Assembly: GCF_009789575.1 (NCBI RefSeq) | Contig: NZ_CP046908.1 | Coordinates: 2,108,001-2,172,000, forward strand | Direction: 5' to 3' | Source of the DNA: Stappia indica | GTDB lineage: Bacteria; Pseudomonadota; Alphaproteobacteria; Rhizobiales; Stappiaceae | Length of the DNA stretch: 64,000 nt | Made by a program: the position numbers and the translations under genes | Notes under the pieces: generated by a model | Seen by the model: the letters and a program-made list of their open reading frames with translations, nothing else | Databases searched by the model: none | What the model was told of the DNA's origin: nothing | Part shown: one piece after another, positions 28,860 through 38,702 of the stretch | Layout of the letters: each line of letters begins with the position of its first letter | Position numbering within the stretch: position 1 is the first letter of the stretch

Positions 28860-30197
28860 TTAAATTTCCCGCCAGCCGAAGGGATTTGTCCCAAGTTCCG
28901 GCCGGAACAGGCTTTCCCGCTGCGTGAGCGGGACGAGCCGCACCCCGGCAGGCGCTTCGCCGGCGAGGCCGGGACAATAGGCCGCATCAGTGGGACCAAG
29001 CAGAAGCGGTGCGCCGGCAAAGGCCTGCGGCGGCCAGTCGCCGGCCGCCTTGCGTTCGATGCCGTGCTCCGAAAGCGTCCCCAGGGGCACGACGCGAAAC
29101 GCTCCGCCCCTCTCCGCCTCCACCAGGAAGCGCCGGTCGAAGACGGCCCGGCCCGGTCCCGTGAGCTCGACAGGCGCAAGGCCCTCGCGTCCCGGTTCGC
29201 GCCAGAAGACGATCTCGCCGCCGCGCCGGCGCGCCACCACGCCGGACAGCGTCGACTGCGCAACCTCGCGCGCTGCAAGCCGGTCCACGAACCCCTCCAG
29301 CCGGACGAGACGCGGCGGATAGGCCTGCCCACCGACGTCTGCCAGCAGCCTTGCGACGAGCCGCAGCAGCGTCTCGCGCGGAAGCGAGGTCAGGGCCTCG
29401 ACGGACAAGCGCGCCGGACCGGCCGGATGGAAAACGGCACAGGATGCCAGCACCGCATCGACCTGATCGTCGATCGCGGCAGCAGCCGAGGCAAGACGGG
29501 CCGCCGTGGCGGCAAGGGTTGCGGCATCCAGCCCCTCGCCGGCCAGCGCCGGCATCAGCTGCCGAAGCCGCGTGCGTGCGTAAGCGGGGTCGTCGTTCGA
29601 GGGATCTTCGGCATAGGCCTCGCCCGCCGCCGAGCAGGTGGCGACGAGGCTCGCCTTGGACACCGCCAGCAGGGGCCGCAGCACGGTGACGCAAGCCCCC
29701 TCGCCGTATTGCCACAGACCGCGCGCAGGCATCGCCGCAAGACCGTAGACGCCGCTGCCGCGGGCAAGGCGCAGCAGAAAGGTCTCGGCCTGGTCGTCCA
29801 GGTGATGGGCAAGCACCAGCGCCTCGATGGCGAGATCGGAGCACGCCGTCACGAGCAGTCCCCGTCGCAGGTCGCGCGCAGCCGCCTGGCGATTGGCGGA
29901 GGGCTTGGGTGCGGTGGATGTCAGGATACGGCAGGGCAGGCCGAGCCGTTCGGCAAGAGCTGCAACGGCGCGCGCTTCCGCGGCGGCTTCGGGTCGCAGG
30001 CCATGGTCGACAGTCAGGACGTGAATCTCGGGAGGATCGGTCCTGCGCGCGCGCCAGGCGGCGACAAGCAGCAGCAGGGCCGTGGAATCCGGTCCGCCCG
30101 ACACGGCCAGCGCGAGGCGGCGAAAGGGGATCAGTGCGGCAAGGAGGGCGTCGGCCTGCGTCTCGCAGACGGGCCGCACGCGGTCAGACGCAGCCAC
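28860..30197 (-). CDS. tilS: tRNA(Ile)-lysidine synthase
   Basis: 445 residues from a GTG at 30197. Modifies C34 of tRNA-Ile(CAU) to lysidine so that it reads AUA. The PP-loop ATPase motif AVSGGPDSTALLLL is near residue 33, followed by TVDHGLR and the HHLDDQAETFLLR region. The C-terminal TilS substrate domain is short and divergent. Its start overlaps the cpoB stop by 14 bp, so the two are co-transcribed. Confidence 0.93.
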   Translation of the reverse strand: MAASDRVRPVCETQADALLAALIPFRRLALAVSGGPDSTALLLLVAAWRARRTDPPEIHVLTVDHGLRPEAAAEARAVAALAERLGLPCRILTSTAPKPSANRQAAARDLRRGLLVTACSDLAIEALVLAHHLDDQAETFLLRLARGSGVYGLAAMPARGLWQYGEGACVTVLRPLLAVSKASLVATCSAAGEAYAEDPSNDDPAYARTRLRQLMPALAGEGLDAATLAATAARLASAAAAIDDQVDAVLASCAVFHPAGPARLSVEALTSLPRETLLRLVARLLADVGGQAYPPRLVRLEGFVDRLAAREVAQSTLSGVVARRRGGEIVFWREPGREGLAPVELTGPGRAVFDRRFLVEAERGGAFRVVPLGTLSEHGIERKAAGDWPPQAFAGAPLLLGPTDAAYCPGLAGEAPAGVRLVPLTQRESLFRPELGTNPFGWREI

Positions 30198-31194
30198 CGC
30201 TCTGCTGCTGGGCCTGGGCTTCGGCGCGGATCGAGGTCGGCGCGCCCGGATATTTGGTCAAAAGCTCGCTGAAGGTGGCGCAGGCGGCGTCCTTCTGGCC
30301 GATGCCCTTGAGCGACAGGCCGAGCTTCAGCAGGCTGTCGGTCACCTTTGAACTGTCGGGATAGTCGGTATAGCTCTTGAGGAACGCATCGGCCGCATCG
30401 CGGTACTGCTTGCGGGCATAGAGGCTTTCGCCCAGCCAGAACTGCGCATTCGCCGCCAGCGGATCGTTCGGATGCTGCTGCAGGAAGCCCTTGAAGCCGG
30501 CTTCGGCCCCGGCATAGTCGCCCGCCATGATCATCGAATAGGCACTGTCGTAGGACGCCCGCGGCGAACTGCCGGACGAGGGCGCAGAGGCCATGCCGAA
30601 CGTGTCCTGCTGCACGCCGCCGGAAACGCCGGGAGGCAGGTCGCCCTGCCCTCCGCCGGTTGCAAGACCGCCGGCGCCCGACTGGCCGCGCGCGAGCGCG
30701 GACAGGTCCAGCGGGCCGGCACCGAGCGAGCCGGAGCCGTCCTGCGTATAGCCGCCCTCGGCGCCGAACTCGGCGTCGCCCGACCCGTCCGCCGGGAGCT
30801 GGCCGAGCGTGCCGGACGCCGGGCCGTAGCTCTCGCCTCCGCCCTGGAGACCGGCAAGATCGCCGGCCTGGCCGGAAGGTTGGCCGGACGGCTGGGCGGG
30901 AGCAGCGTCCGACCGCTTACGTCCGCCCTGTTCCAGCTGCTGGAAGCGGTACTCGTTGTCTTCCTGCATCCGCTGGAGCTGCTCCTGCAACTGCCGGATC
31001 TGGTAGTTGAGCTGTTCGATCTGTCCGGTGAGGTTGCGCATCTGCTCCTCGACCTGGTTGATCCGTACCGCAGCATCGCTGTCGCTGCGCGAGCCGAAAA
31101 GCTGCGCCGACGCCGCCTGCGGCAACGCAAGCAGCATCACCAGCGCGAACACGCCGGTCAGACTTCTGAAAGCCATGGGTTTCAATCGATTCAT
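30184..31194 (-). CDS. cpoB: Tol-Pal system protein CpoB (YbgF)
   Basis: 336 residues from the ATG at 31194, with a signal peptide ending ASA near 30. A coiled-coil trimerisation segment follows (about 42-90, with QMRNLTGQIEQLNYQIRQLQ), then a long disordered glycine/serine/proline linker and a C-terminal TPR domain (about 215-330; AYSMIMAGDYAGAEAGF, NAQFWLGESLYARKQY, KLGLSLKGIGQKDAA). It couples peptidoglycan synthesis to outer-membrane constriction via TolA. It lies after pal, but a hairpin separates them. Confidence 0.92.
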   Translation of the reverse strand: MNRLKPMAFRSLTGVFALVMLLALPQAASAQLFGSRSDSDAAVRINQVEEQMRNLTGQIEQLNYQIRQLQEQLQRMQEDNEYRFQQLEQGGRKRSDAAPAQPSGQPSGQAGDLAGLQGGGESYGPASGTLGQLPADGSGDAEFGAEGGYTQDGSGSLGAGPLDLSALARGQSGAGGLATGGGQGDLPPGVSGGVQQDTFGMASAPSSGSSPRASYDSAYSMIMAGDYAGAEAGFKGFLQQHPNDPLAANAQFWLGESLYARKQYRDAADAFLKSYTDYPDSSKVTDSLLKLGLSLKGIGQKDAACATFSELLTKYPGAPTSIRAEAQAQQQSGGCV

Positions 31195-31345
31195 GCCTGT
31201 CCTCCGCCCGCGCGGCAGCCGGGCGATTGCCCGACCGTCCGCCTGAACGCCATAGCACAGGGCGCTGCGACTTCGGCCAAATTTTGACGCCGCAGCAGGC
31301 ATCCGCCCTGCCTGCCGGCCACAAACGCACCGGACACAAACGCAA

Positions 31346-31378
31346 GGGCGGCCGCGACGGTTTCCCGTCCGGCCGCCC
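31346..31378 (-). terminator. Hairpin between pal and cpoB
   Basis: GGGCGGCCG (31346-31354) pairs with CGGCCGCCC (31370-31378) and an inner GACGG/CCGTC stem, with one bulged base. T-rich bases follow on the minus strand (TTGCGTTTG). Could reduce read-through from pal into cpoB. Confidence 0.6.
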
Positions 31379-31415
31379 CGAAGGCAGGTCGTCTCAGGTC
31401 CGGCCGCGCGGCCGG

Positions 31416-31901
31416 TCAGCTTCCGGCGTTGTCGAGCACGGTCACCGCACGACGGTTCTGCGTCCAGCAGCTCTCGTCGTTGCAAACTGCGACCGGACGC
31501 TCCTTGCCGTAGGAGACCGTCTTGATGCGGTTGCCCGGAATGCCGCGGGCAACCAGATAGTTGCGCACCGCGTCGGCACGCCGCGCGCCGAGCGCGATGT
31601 TGTACTGGCGTGTGCCGCGCTCGTCCGCATGACCCTCGATGGTCACCGTGTAGCGGCTGTAGCTGTTCAGCCACTGGGCCTGCTTGTCCAGCGTCGCTGT
31701 TGCCTGCGGCGAGAGCGTCGTCTGGTCGTTGCCGAAGAACACGCGATCACCCACGTTCACCACAAAGTCCTGACCGGTGCCGGGCTGGACGTTGCCAGTC
31801 AGGCCATCCGGCTTGGTCTGCGCGCAGGCTGCCAGAAGCATCGCGCCTGCGACAACGGAGGCAATGCGCGCGCCACGGCTCCGCATCCCGAAATTCATCA
31901 T
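31416..31901 (-). CDS. pal: Peptidoglycan-associated lipoprotein Pal
   Basis: 161 residues from the ATG at 31901 (AGGAG eight bases upstream); 31898 is also possible. Lipoprotein signal with lipobox LLAAC near residue 23-27. The OmpA-like domain shows VTIEGHADERGTRQYN and the C-terminal QNRRAVTVL. It anchors the outer membrane to peptidoglycan and pairs with TolB during division. tolB has its own terminator just upstream, so pal needs a promoter in 31902-32000, where a degenerate CtrA box lies. Confidence 0.95.
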   Translation of the reverse strand: MMNFGMRSRGARIASVVAGAMLLAACAQTKPDGLTGNVQPGTGQDFVVNVGDRVFFGNDQTTLSPQATATLDKQAQWLNSYSRYTVTIEGHADERGTRQYNIALGARRADAVRNYLVARGIPGNRIKTVSYGKERPVAVCNDESCWTQNRRAVTVLDNAGS

Positions 31902-31957
31902 GAAACTCACTCCTGATCCCCACCACCCCGACAGGGTAAACGCTTCTACAGCGAAAC

Positions 31958-31972
31958 CGGTTAAGCGCGCGT
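31958..31972. promoter_or_regulatory. Degenerate CtrA-like box upstream of pal
   Basis: TTAA (31958-31961), seven bases, then TTCA (31969-31972): one mismatch from TTAA-N7-TTAA, about 57-71 bp before the pal ATG. Another TTAA lies at 31985. Weak on its own; listed because two perfect sites occur near other envelope genes here. Confidence 0.3.
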
Positions 31973-32006
31973 TCATCAACATGGTTAACGAAATCCTGCG
32001 CGCCCC

Positions 32007-32030
32007 AAAAGCTGGGGGCTGACCCCCAGC
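32007..32030 (-). terminator. Terminator of tolB
   Basis: GCTGGGGG (32011-32018) pairs with CCCCCAGC (32023-32030), loop CTGA; on the minus strand TTTT follows at once. Separates tolQRAB from pal. Confidence 0.85.
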
Positions 32031-32044
32031 CTAGCCGTGAGCGC

Positions 32045-33400
32045 CTATTCCAGCAAGGGAGACCAGGCCGGGTCCGAGCCGAAGGCCGGGGTCGGCACGC
32101 GCTGCTCGTTGTAGCCGGTCAGGTCCACGGTCCACAGCTGCGGTCCACCATTGGCCCCCGGGGTGTCGCGGAAGAACACCAGCACGCGGCCGTTCGGCGA
32201 CCAGGCCGGCCCCTCGTTGTGATAGCCCTCGGTCAGGATACGCTCGCCCGAACCGTCCGCCCGCATCACGCCGATCATGAAGCGCCCCTGATTCATCTTC
32301 GTGAAGGCGATCAGATCGCCGCGCGGCGACCAGACCGGCGTCGAGTAGCGGCCCGGCCCGAAGCTGATGCGCTGCGGATTGCCGCCATTGGCGTCCATCA
32401 CATAAAGCTGCTGCGTGCCGCCGCGGTCGGACTCGAAGACGATCCGGTTGCCGTCCGGCGAATAGGACGGGCTGGTGTCGATGGCCGGGGTGTTGGTCAG
32501 CCGGGTGGTGCGGCGCGAGCGCAGGTCCATCTCGAAGATGTTGGCATTGCCGCCCTGCTGCAGGCTCATCGCCACCCGCTGGCCATCCGGCGAGAAGCGC
32601 GGCGCGAAGGTCATGCCCGGGAAGTTGCCGACCATCTCGCGCTGGCCCGTCTCGATGTTGAGCAGGTAGACGCGCGGTTCGTTGCCGGCATAGGCCATGT
32701 AGGTCACTTCCTGCCGCGAGGGCGAGAAGCGCGGCGTCAGCACCAGGTCGCTGCCATTGGTCAGGTAGCGCACATTGGCGCCGTCCTGGTCCATGATGGC
32801 CAGCCGCTTGACGCGTTTGTCCTTGGGGCCCGTCTCGTCGATATAGACGATGCGCGTGTCGAAATAGCCCTTCTCTCCGGTCAGACGCTCATAGATCGCG
32901 TCGGCGATGATATGGGCCATGCGGCGCCAGTTGTCGGCCGTGGTGTAGAACTGCTGGCCGAGCATCTGCTGGCCGGCAAAGACGTCCCACAGGCGGAATT
33001 CGGCGCGGATGCGCCCGTCCGACTGCCGCTCGATCGCACCGACCACCAGCGCCTGCGCGCCGATCGGGCGCCAGGAGCCGAACTCCGGCGGCGTGTTCAC
33101 GTTGACGCCCTTCTCGATGAAGCTGGCCGGGTCGAGCGGCCGGAAGAGACCGGACCGGGCAAGATCGGCTTTGATCACGTCGGTGATCTCGGACGCGAGC
33201 TTCGCTTCGCCGCCAGCCCCCGAAAAGGCCGGCAGGGCGATGGGCAGTGGCTCGATATTGCCCTGCGTGACGTCGATTTCGACGACTGCCGACGCGCGCT
33301 CGGCCGGAAGCAGTCCGAAGCTCAGCACGACCGCTGCAAGCAGCAGGGCGGCCATTCGCGAGCAGGAGCGTGCAATGCTGGCAGATGCCTGTCTGATCAT
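32045..33400 (-). CDS. tolB: Tol-Pal system protein TolB
   Basis: 451 residues. Signal peptide ending ERASA near 38, an N-terminal alpha/beta domain ([21 protein letters not shown]) and a six-bladed beta-propeller of repeated SPDG / FSPSR motifs ([57 protein letters not shown]). It works in the periplasm, binding Pal and the TolA C-terminus. It is the last gene before the terminator in tolQRAB. Confidence 0.96.
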   Translation of the reverse strand: MIRQASASIARSCSRMAALLLAAVVLSFGLLPAERASAVVEIDVTQGNIEPLPIALPAFSGAGGEAKLASEITDVIKADLARSGLFRPLDPASFIEKGVNVNTPPEFGSWRPIGAQALVVGAIERQSDGRIRAEFRLWDVFAGQQMLGQQFYTTADNWRRMAHIIADAIYERLTGEKGYFDTRIVYIDETGPKDKRVKRLAIMDQDGANVRYLTNGSDLVLTPRFSPSRQEVTYMAYAGNEPRVYLLNIETGQREMVGNFPGMTFAPRFSPDGQRVAMSLQQGGNANIFEMDLRSRRTTRLTNTPAIDTSPSYSPDGNRIVFESDRGGTQQLYVMDANGGNPQRISFGPGRYSTPVWSPRGDLIAFTKMNQGRFMIGVMRADGSGERILTEGYHNEGPAWSPNGRVLVFFRDTPGANGGPQLWTVDLTGYNEQRVPTPAFGSDPAWSPLLE

Positions 33401-33551
33401 ACTCTAGGCTCCGTCGGTCCTTGTGTCGCGGCGCACCGCGAATGCGGAGGCGCCGGTGTCCGGCCCATCCGTCGCGTGAGAATTCGTCATTTTCGCGTCC
33501 CTTGCAGATCTTGGCATATCCGCAAAGGCTGCAGGACGTCCCGATCCGTGC

Positions 33552-34502
33552 TCAACCGCCGAGCAGTTCGCGCGGATCGAAATTGATGATCACTTCCCGC
33601 CAGGTGTCATATTTCGCCGAGGGGAGCGAATAGGGAGCGCAGCGCAGGACCGCCCGCCGGGCGCTCTCCGCCGCAATACCAAAGGACGGGTTCGCGCTGG
33701 AGTTCATGACTTCCGGACGCTGGTCCACCTGCCCGTCCGGGGTCAGGAACACCTTGAGCCGGACAGTGAGATCGCCGGCGCCGGCCGCACCCGCAGGCGG
33801 GTTCCAGCAGCGCGAGATCTGCCCGCGCAGTGCATCCAGCTCAGACTGGCTCATCGTCACGCCGCTCTGGCCGAGGCGACTGCCGAGCGACGCCGGCTGG
33901 GTCGAGTTCGAGCTCGATCCGCCCGCCGGCTCCACCTTGTTGAGCAGCGCGGCGATCTCGTTCGGATTGAAGTTCTCGCGCGGCGGCTCGCGTCGCGGCT
34001 GCGGCGGCGGGGTCGGCTTGGACCGCGGGCGCACGTTCGGCGGCGGCGGCGTCTCCGCCACCTTCTTCTCGGGCTCGGGGGTCGGGGCAGGTGCCGGCTC
34101 GGGCTCTGCTCGCGGTGCGGGAGGCTCCGGCGCGGGCGGCTCGGGCTGCGGCGCCGGCGGCTCGGGTGTCGGCGGCTCGGGCGCTGGGGCCGGCTCGGGG
34201 GCAGGCGCCGGCGTCGGCTCGGGCGCTGCCTGGTTCGGCCGCTTGGCCTCGGTTTCGGCCGGCTTTTCTTCCGCCTTCGGCTCCTCGACAGGCTTTTCCG
34301 TCGGCCGGGTCGCCTCGACCTCGCGCACTTCCGCCGTCTTCTCGCCGATGCGCAGGCGCGTCAGCTCCGAGACGGGAACGAGATCGACGGGCAGGGTGTC
34401 GACCGGGCCGATGTCGAACGGCTTCGCATCGGGGAATGAGACCACTCCCCAAAGCAGCACGGCCAGATGGCCCGCAGTCGATGCGATGAGCCCGACACGC
34501 AT
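33552..34502 (-). CDS. tolA: Tol-Pal system protein TolA
   Basis: 316 residues. One N-terminal membrane helix (about 6-22), then a long rod of K/E/P and (PAPEP)n-type repeats (about 65-160), and a C-terminal TonB/TolA-like domain (about 195-316; RGQISRCWNPPAGA, VFLTPDGQVDQRP, AARRAVLRCAPYSLP). It spans the periplasm and links the TolQR motor to TolB/Pal. The proline-rich rod replaces the alanine/lysine helix of enterobacterial TolA. It is 4 bp from tolR. Confidence 0.92.
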   Translation of the reverse strand: MRVGLIASTAGHLAVLLWGVVSFPDAKPFDIGPVDTLPVDLVPVSELTRLRIGEKTAEVREVEATRPTEKPVEEPKAEEKPAETEAKRPNQAAPEPTPAPAPEPAPAPEPPTPEPPAPQPEPPAPEPPAPRAEPEPAPAPTPEPEKKVAETPPPPNVRPRSKPTPPPQPRREPPRENFNPNEIAALLNKVEPAGGSSSNSTQPASLGSRLGQSGVTMSQSELDALRGQISRCWNPPAGAAGAGDLTVRLKVFLTPDGQVDQRPEVMNSSANPSFGIAAESARRAVLRCAPYSLPSAKYDTWREVIINFDPRELLGG

Positions 34503-34506
34503 GTGC

Positions 34507-34956
34507 CTACTGCTGCTCCTCGAGCGTCACGAGGCCGAGCCGCTTGTAGCCGGCCGCGTTGATGCGCCCCATCACGCCCATGATCGTGCCGTAGTCGGCA
34601 TTCCGGTCGCCGCGCACGAAGATGCGCTCGTCGTAGCCGTTCTGGGCGATCGCCTCCAGCTTCGCCACCACTTCGTCGGCGGCGATCTCCGTGTCCTGGA
34701 TATAGATGCGCCCGTCGGCGGCGACCGAAATCGTGATCGGCTCCGTCGCCCCTTCCAGGGGCTTGGCCTGCGTCTCCGGCAGGTCGAGCGGCACGCCGAC
34801 GGTGAGCAGCGGCGCCGCGACCATGAAGATGATCAGCAGCACCAGCATCACGTCCACGAAGGGCGTGACGTTGATCTCGCTCATCGGCTGGTGGCGCTTT
34901 CGGCGACGGCGGCGACCGGCCTCTTCGGGCGCCGCACCGGCGGACTGCATGCCCAT
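34507..34956 (-). CDS. tolR: Tol-Pal system protein TolR
   Basis: 149 residues from the ATG at 34956. A basic cytoplasmic start, one membrane helix with the ion-pathway Asp in INVTPFVDVMLVLLIIFMV, then a periplasmic ExbD-like domain (ITISVAADGRIYIQD; IFVRGDRNADYGTIMGVMG). With TolQ it makes the proton-driven motor. It lies 4 bp after tolQ. Confidence 0.96.
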   Translation of the reverse strand: MGMQSAGAAPEEAGRRRRRKRHQPMSEINVTPFVDVMLVLLIIFMVAAPLLTVGVPLDLPETQAKPLEGATEPITISVAADGRIYIQDTEIAADEVVAKLEAIAQNGYDERIFVRGDRNADYGTIMGVMGRINAAGYKRLGLVTLEEQQ

Positions 34957-34960
34957 GGGG

Positions 34961-35674
34961 TCAGCTCCTCTCGTCGATCTGACGCGACAGAATGGCAGAG
35001 AACTCGTCGGCGAAGCCTTCCATGCGGGCGGACAGCTTGCCGGCATCCGCCGACAGCTTGTTGTAGGCAATCACCGCCGGAATGGCCGCGAGCAGGCCGA
35101 GCGCGGTCGCGAGCAGCGCCTCGGCGATGCCCGGCGCGACGACGGCCAGATTGGTGTTCTTGGAGGCGGCAATCGCCTGGAAGCTGGTCATGATGCCCCA
35201 GACAGTGCCGAACAGGCCGATGAAGGGGGCCGCCGAGCCGACGGTCGCCAGCACCAGGAGCCTTGCCTCCAGGCGTTCGGCCTCGCGGGCGATGGTCACG
35301 TCCATCACCCGGTCGATGCGCTGGCGCAGGCTGGCGATGGCCGGGCGCGCGCCCTCATGGCTGCGCTTCCACTCGCGCATCGCCGCAATGAACAGCGCTG
35401 CCATCGAATGGTTCGCCCGCCCCGACAGGGTGCGATACAGCTCCTCGAGCGACTGGCCGGACCAGAACACGGTCTCGAAGCGGTTCATCTGGCGCTTGGT
35501 GCGCGTGAACAGCAGCCACTTGTCGACGATGATCGCCCAGCACCAGATGGATGCGACGACGAGGCCGAGCATCACCAGCTTGACGACGAGATGCGCCTGA
35601 AGAAACAGCGCGAAGAAGGACATGTCGCCCTGCGGAGCCGCGAGGGTCGTTTGTGCAAGTTCCACGGGATTCAT
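34961..35674 (-). CDS. tolQ: Tol-Pal system motor subunit TolQ
   Basis: 237 residues, three membrane helices (about 20-42, 130-150, 165-190) and a large cytoplasmic loop. The MotA/ExbB/TolQ motif is seen in VGSAAPFIGLFGTVWGIM and the GIAEALLATALGLLAAIPAV helix. First gene of tolQRAB; a perfect CtrA-type site lies 160 bp upstream. Confidence 0.96.
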   Translation of the reverse strand: MNPVELAQTTLAAPQGDMSFFALFLQAHLVVKLVMLGLVVASIWCWAIIVDKWLLFTRTKRQMNRFETVFWSGQSLEELYRTLSGRANHSMAALFIAAMREWKRSHEGARPAIASLRQRIDRVMDVTIAREAERLEARLLVLATVGSAAPFIGLFGTVWGIMTSFQAIAASKNTNLAVVAPGIAEALLATALGLLAAIPAVIAYNKLSADAGKLSARMEGFADEFSAILSRQIDERS

Positions 35675-35833
35675 CTAATTCAGGACCTCTTGCCCGATAC
35701 CATTGGCGCACATGCCGGATCGGTTGCCGGTTGCCCGTATCGATCGGGCCAGTCGGTTTGTCCGCTGATCGACCGCCTCAATGACGAGCGATTTTGGCGA
35801 AACTGGGACTGTTTCCGCCGATAACCTGCGGCA

Positions 35834-35848
35834 TTAAGCCAGCGTTAA
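35834..35848. promoter_or_regulatory. Perfect CtrA-type box (TTAA-N7-TTAA) upstream of tolQ
   Basis: TTAA at 35834-35837 and 35845-35848 with GCCAGCG between, in the 187-bp gap between the ybgC stop and the tolQ start, about 160-174 bp from the tolQ ATG. A further TTAA overlaps the ybgC stop. Confidence 0.5.
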
Positions 35849-35861
35849 GGTTACTGTCGCG

Positions 35862-36335
35862 TTAAGACAGCGACATGTCGCCGGCAAGGCGCGCGGCAAG
35901 CGCAGCCGGCAGGCGGCGCGGCCGCCCTTCAGGAGAAATCACGGCGACCGTCACCTCGGCGGCGAAAAGCAGCGCCCCGTCCCGGCGGATTTCCTGGGCC
36001 AGGACGATCCGCGCGCCCCGCGCCTCATCGAGGCGCGTTGCGACCTCCAGCAGGTCGTCGATGCGGGCCGGCGCATGGAAATCGATCTCCATGTGCCGCA
36101 CGGCGAACGCCAGCGGTTCGCCATGCGCGCCGCTCGCCAGCTCGTTGTGGTGAATGCCGCAAAGGCGCAGGAAATCGGAGCGGCCGCGTTCGGCGAACTT
36201 CAGATAGGCGGCGTGATAGACGACGCCGGTGAAATCGGTGTCCTCGTAATAGACCCGCACCGGCAGGACATGCCGTCCGCCCTCCAGCCGGCCGGCAAGA
36301 TCCGGCCAGCGCGGCGACGCCTCATGTGTCGTCAT
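35862..36335 (-). CDS. ybgC: Tol-Pal-associated acyl-CoA thioesterase YbgC
   Basis: 157 residues, hotdog fold. The catalytic motif [19 protein letters not shown] (Asp near 33) is intact. Hydrolyses acyl-CoA or acyl-ACP and is linked to phospholipid work at the Tol-Pal complex. Its start overlaps the ruvB stop by 14 bp, tying it to ruvCAB transcription. Confidence 0.93.
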   Translation of the reverse strand: MTTHEASPRWPDLAGRLEGGRHVLPVRVYYEDTDFTGVVYHAAYLKFAERGRSDFLRLCGIHHNELASGAHGEPLAFAVRHMEIDFHAPARIDDLLEVATRLDEARGARIVLAQEIRRDGALLFAAEVTVAVISPEGRPRRLPAALAARLAGDMSLS

Positions 36336-37368
36336 CGGTGAACAGCCCGAGCTGCGGCACGTTGGAGCCTTGCGGCGCCGCCAGGCCGAGATGCTGGAAC
36401 GCCTGCGGCGTCAGGATGCGGCCGCGCGGCGTGCGCTGGATATAGCCCTGCTGGATCAGATAGGGCTCGACGATCTCCTCGATAGCGTCGCGCGGCTCCG
36501 AAAGGGCCGCGGCGATGGTCTCGATGCCGACGGGACCGCCGCCGAATTTCAGGGCGATCTGGTTCAGGTAGCGCCGGTCGAGCTGGTCGAGGCCGGCACT
36601 GTCCACCTCGAGCTGGGTCAGCGCCCGGTCGGCAATCGCCGCATCCACCGTCTCCTGTCCGCCGACCACGGCAAAGTCGCGCACCCGCCGCAGCAGGCGG
36701 CCGGCGATGCGCGGCGTGCCGCGTGCGCGCCGGGCGATCTCCCGCGCTCCGTCGTCGCTCATTCCGATGCCGAGAATGCGGGCACCGCGCCGCACGATCA
36801 GCTCCAGTTCCTCGGACGTGTAGAATTGCAGGCGGACGGGAATGCCGAACCGGTCGCGCAGCGGCGTCGTCAGGAGGCCGAGCCGCGTCGTCGCCGCAAC
36901 GAGGGTGAAGCGCGCAAGATCGATCTTCACCGAGCGCGCCGCCGGACCCTCGCCGATGATCAGGTCGAGCTGGAAGTCCTCCATCGCCGGATAGAGCACT
37001 TCCTCGACGGCCGGGCTGAGACGATGGATCTCGTCGATGAACAGCACATCGCGCTCTTCCAGGTTGGTCAGCAGCGCGGCGAGATCGCCGGCCTTGGCGA
37101 TGACCGGTCCGGAGGTCGCACGGAAGTTGACGCCGAGCTCACGCGCCATGATCTGGGCGAGCGTCGTCTTGCCGAGCCCCGGAGGCCCGACAAAGAGCAC
37201 ATGGTCGAGCGCCTCGCCGCGCGCCTTGGCCGCGCCGATGAAGACCTTGAGATTGGCGCGCGCCTGCGCCTGGCCGACGAAGTCGTCGAGCACCTGCGGG
37301 CGCATCGTCGTGTCGATCTCGTCGCCGCGCAGTTCGGGCGAGACGAGACGGCCGGCGTCCTCGCTCAT
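36322..37368 (-). CDS. ruvB: Holliday junction helicase motor RuvB
   Basis: 348 residues, AAA+ ATPase that drives branch migration with RuvA. Walker [13 protein letters not shown], Walker [12 protein letters not shown], sensor [17 protein letters not shown], and a C-terminal winged helix ending [17 protein letters not shown]. The start overlaps the ruvA stop in ATGA. Confidence 0.97.
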   Translation of the reverse strand: MSEDAGRLVSPELRGDEIDTTMRPQVLDDFVGQAQARANLKVFIGAAKARGEALDHVLFVGPPGLGKTTLAQIMARELGVNFRATSGPVIAKAGDLAALLTNLEERDVLFIDEIHRLSPAVEEVLYPAMEDFQLDLIIGEGPAARSVKIDLARFTLVAATTRLGLLTTPLRDRFGIPVRLQFYTSEELELIVRRGARILGIGMSDDGAREIARRARGTPRIAGRLLRRVRDFAVVGGQETVDAAIADRALTQLEVDSAGLDQLDRRYLNQIALKFGGGPVGIETIAAALSEPRDAIEEIVEPYLIQQGYIQRTPRGRILTPQAFQHLGLAAPQGSNVPQLGLFTDDDT

Positions 37369-37979
37369 CTGGCAAGCTCCTTGAGGCCGAGGCGGATCAG
37401 CGTGGCGGCCTCGGCCTCCTCGCCTGCGCTCTTGACGGCAGCGGCCACCGCCGCGCTGGCCTGCGCCTGCTGGTAGCCGAGATTGACGAGGGCAGACACT
37501 GCATCGCCCACCGCCGTCGGCACAGCGGCCGAGGCCTGCTGCGAGGCCGCGATGGTGCCGGCATCGACGCTGGCAAAGGCCGGCGCCTTGCTCTTCAGTT
37601 CGGTGACGATGCGCTCGGCGACCCGCTTGCCGATGCCCGGCGCGCGGGCGATCTGGGCCGTATCGCCCAGCGCCACCGCATTGGCGAGTTCCGACGCCTT
37701 CATCACGCCGAGGGCGGCGAGCGCGACCTTGGCCCCCACCCCCTGCACGGTCATCAGCAGCTGGAACCAGGCCTTTTCCGACGCGCTGGAAAAACCGTAG
37801 AGGCGGATCAGGTCCTCGCGCACCAGGGTCTCGATATGCAGCACCGCCGCCTCGCCGCGCCCGGGCAGCCCCTGCAGCACGCGCGCGGGCGCAAAGACCA
37901 GATAGCCGACGCCGTGCACGTCGAGGATCAGGTGATCGTCGCCGATCTCGTCGACCACACCCTTGAGCTTGCCGATCAT
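37365..37979 (-). CDS. ruvA: Holliday junction-binding protein RuvA
   Basis: 204 residues. OB-fold start [26 protein letters not shown], helix-hairpin-helix motifs ([27 protein letters not shown]) and a C-terminal UBA-like domain ([14 protein letters not shown]). Forms the tetramer that holds the junction flat for RuvB and RuvC. It lies 43 bp after ruvC. Confidence 0.97.
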   Translation of the reverse strand: MIGKLKGVVDEIGDDHLILDVHGVGYLVFAPARVLQGLPGRGEAAVLHIETLVREDLIRLYGFSSASEKAWFQLLMTVQGVGAKVALAALGVMKASELANAVALGDTAQIARAPGIGKRVAERIVTELKSKAPAFASVDAGTIAASQQASAAVPTAVGDAVSALVNLGYQQAQASAAVAAAVKSAGEEAEAATLIRLGLKELAR

Positions 37980-38022
37980 GCCTGTCTCCCGGCTCTCTGC
38001 CTACCGGCTCCCGTCGAAGGCG

Positions 38023-38541
38023 TCATCGCGCCAGTTTCTCGGCAATGCGTGCGGCGGCCGGCGTCACCCGGTGCTGGGCATGGCAGATGGCGATGGCCAG
38101 CGCATCGGCCGCGTCATCCGAGTTGAACGTCGCCTTCGGCATCAGGACCTTCACCATCATGCGGATCTGGTCCTTCTCCGCGTGCCCCGTTCCCACCACC
38201 GTCTTCTTGACGAGGTTCGGCGCATATTCCGCAACCGCAAGACCGTTCAACGCCGGAACCAGCAGCGCGATGCCGCGCGCCTGGCCGAGTTTCAGCGTCG
38301 CGCCCGCATCCTTGTTGACGAAGGTCAGTTCCACCGCCGCCTCGTCCGGCGCCTGCTGCCCGAGAACCTCCTGCAGCCCGTCATGCAACTGGCGCAGCCG
38401 GTCGGACAGCGGCAGGCGGTTGTCGGAGAGGACCGTGCCGCTGGCCGCGAAGGTCATGCGGTTTCCCTCCACGACGATCACGCCCCAGCCGGTGCGGCGG
38501 AGACCGGGATCGATGCCGAGTATGCGAATCGGGAATGCCAT
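38023..38541 (-). CDS. ruvC: Holliday junction resolvase RuvC
   Basis: 172 residues from the ATG at 38541. RNase-H-fold nuclease; acidic residues are seen in [12 protein letters not shown] (Asp near 8), [12 protein letters not shown] (Glu near 67) and [12 protein letters not shown]. Cuts junctions made by recombination. First gene of ruvCAB. Confidence 0.97.
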   Translation of the reverse strand: MAFPIRILGIDPGLRRTGWGVIVVEGNRMTFAASGTVLSDNRLPLSDRLRQLHDGLQEVLGQQAPDEAAVELTFVNKDAGATLKLGQARGIALLVPALNGLAVAEYAPNLVKKTVVGTGHAEKDQIRMMVKVLMPKATFNSDDAADALAIAICHAQHRVTPAAARIAEKLAR

Positions 38542-38702
38542 GGAACAAATCGGTAACGCCATTCGCCGCGCCTGACCAGCGCGGACATGGCTCCAGCCAC
38601 GCAAACCAGCAGAAAACCGGGCACCGGACGCGGCAAGGCCCGCCCGGAACGCCGGACGGGCTGCCGTCTATCGAAGCCGGGAAGAAGGACCGGCAGGTCG
38701 GC

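Noticed and set aside
26778-30272. Very long open frame on the plus strand opposite ftsH and tilS
   Set aside because: It is antisense to two certain genes, is rich in H, R and Q as expected for a shadow in GC-rich DNA, and has no ribosome site or known domain.
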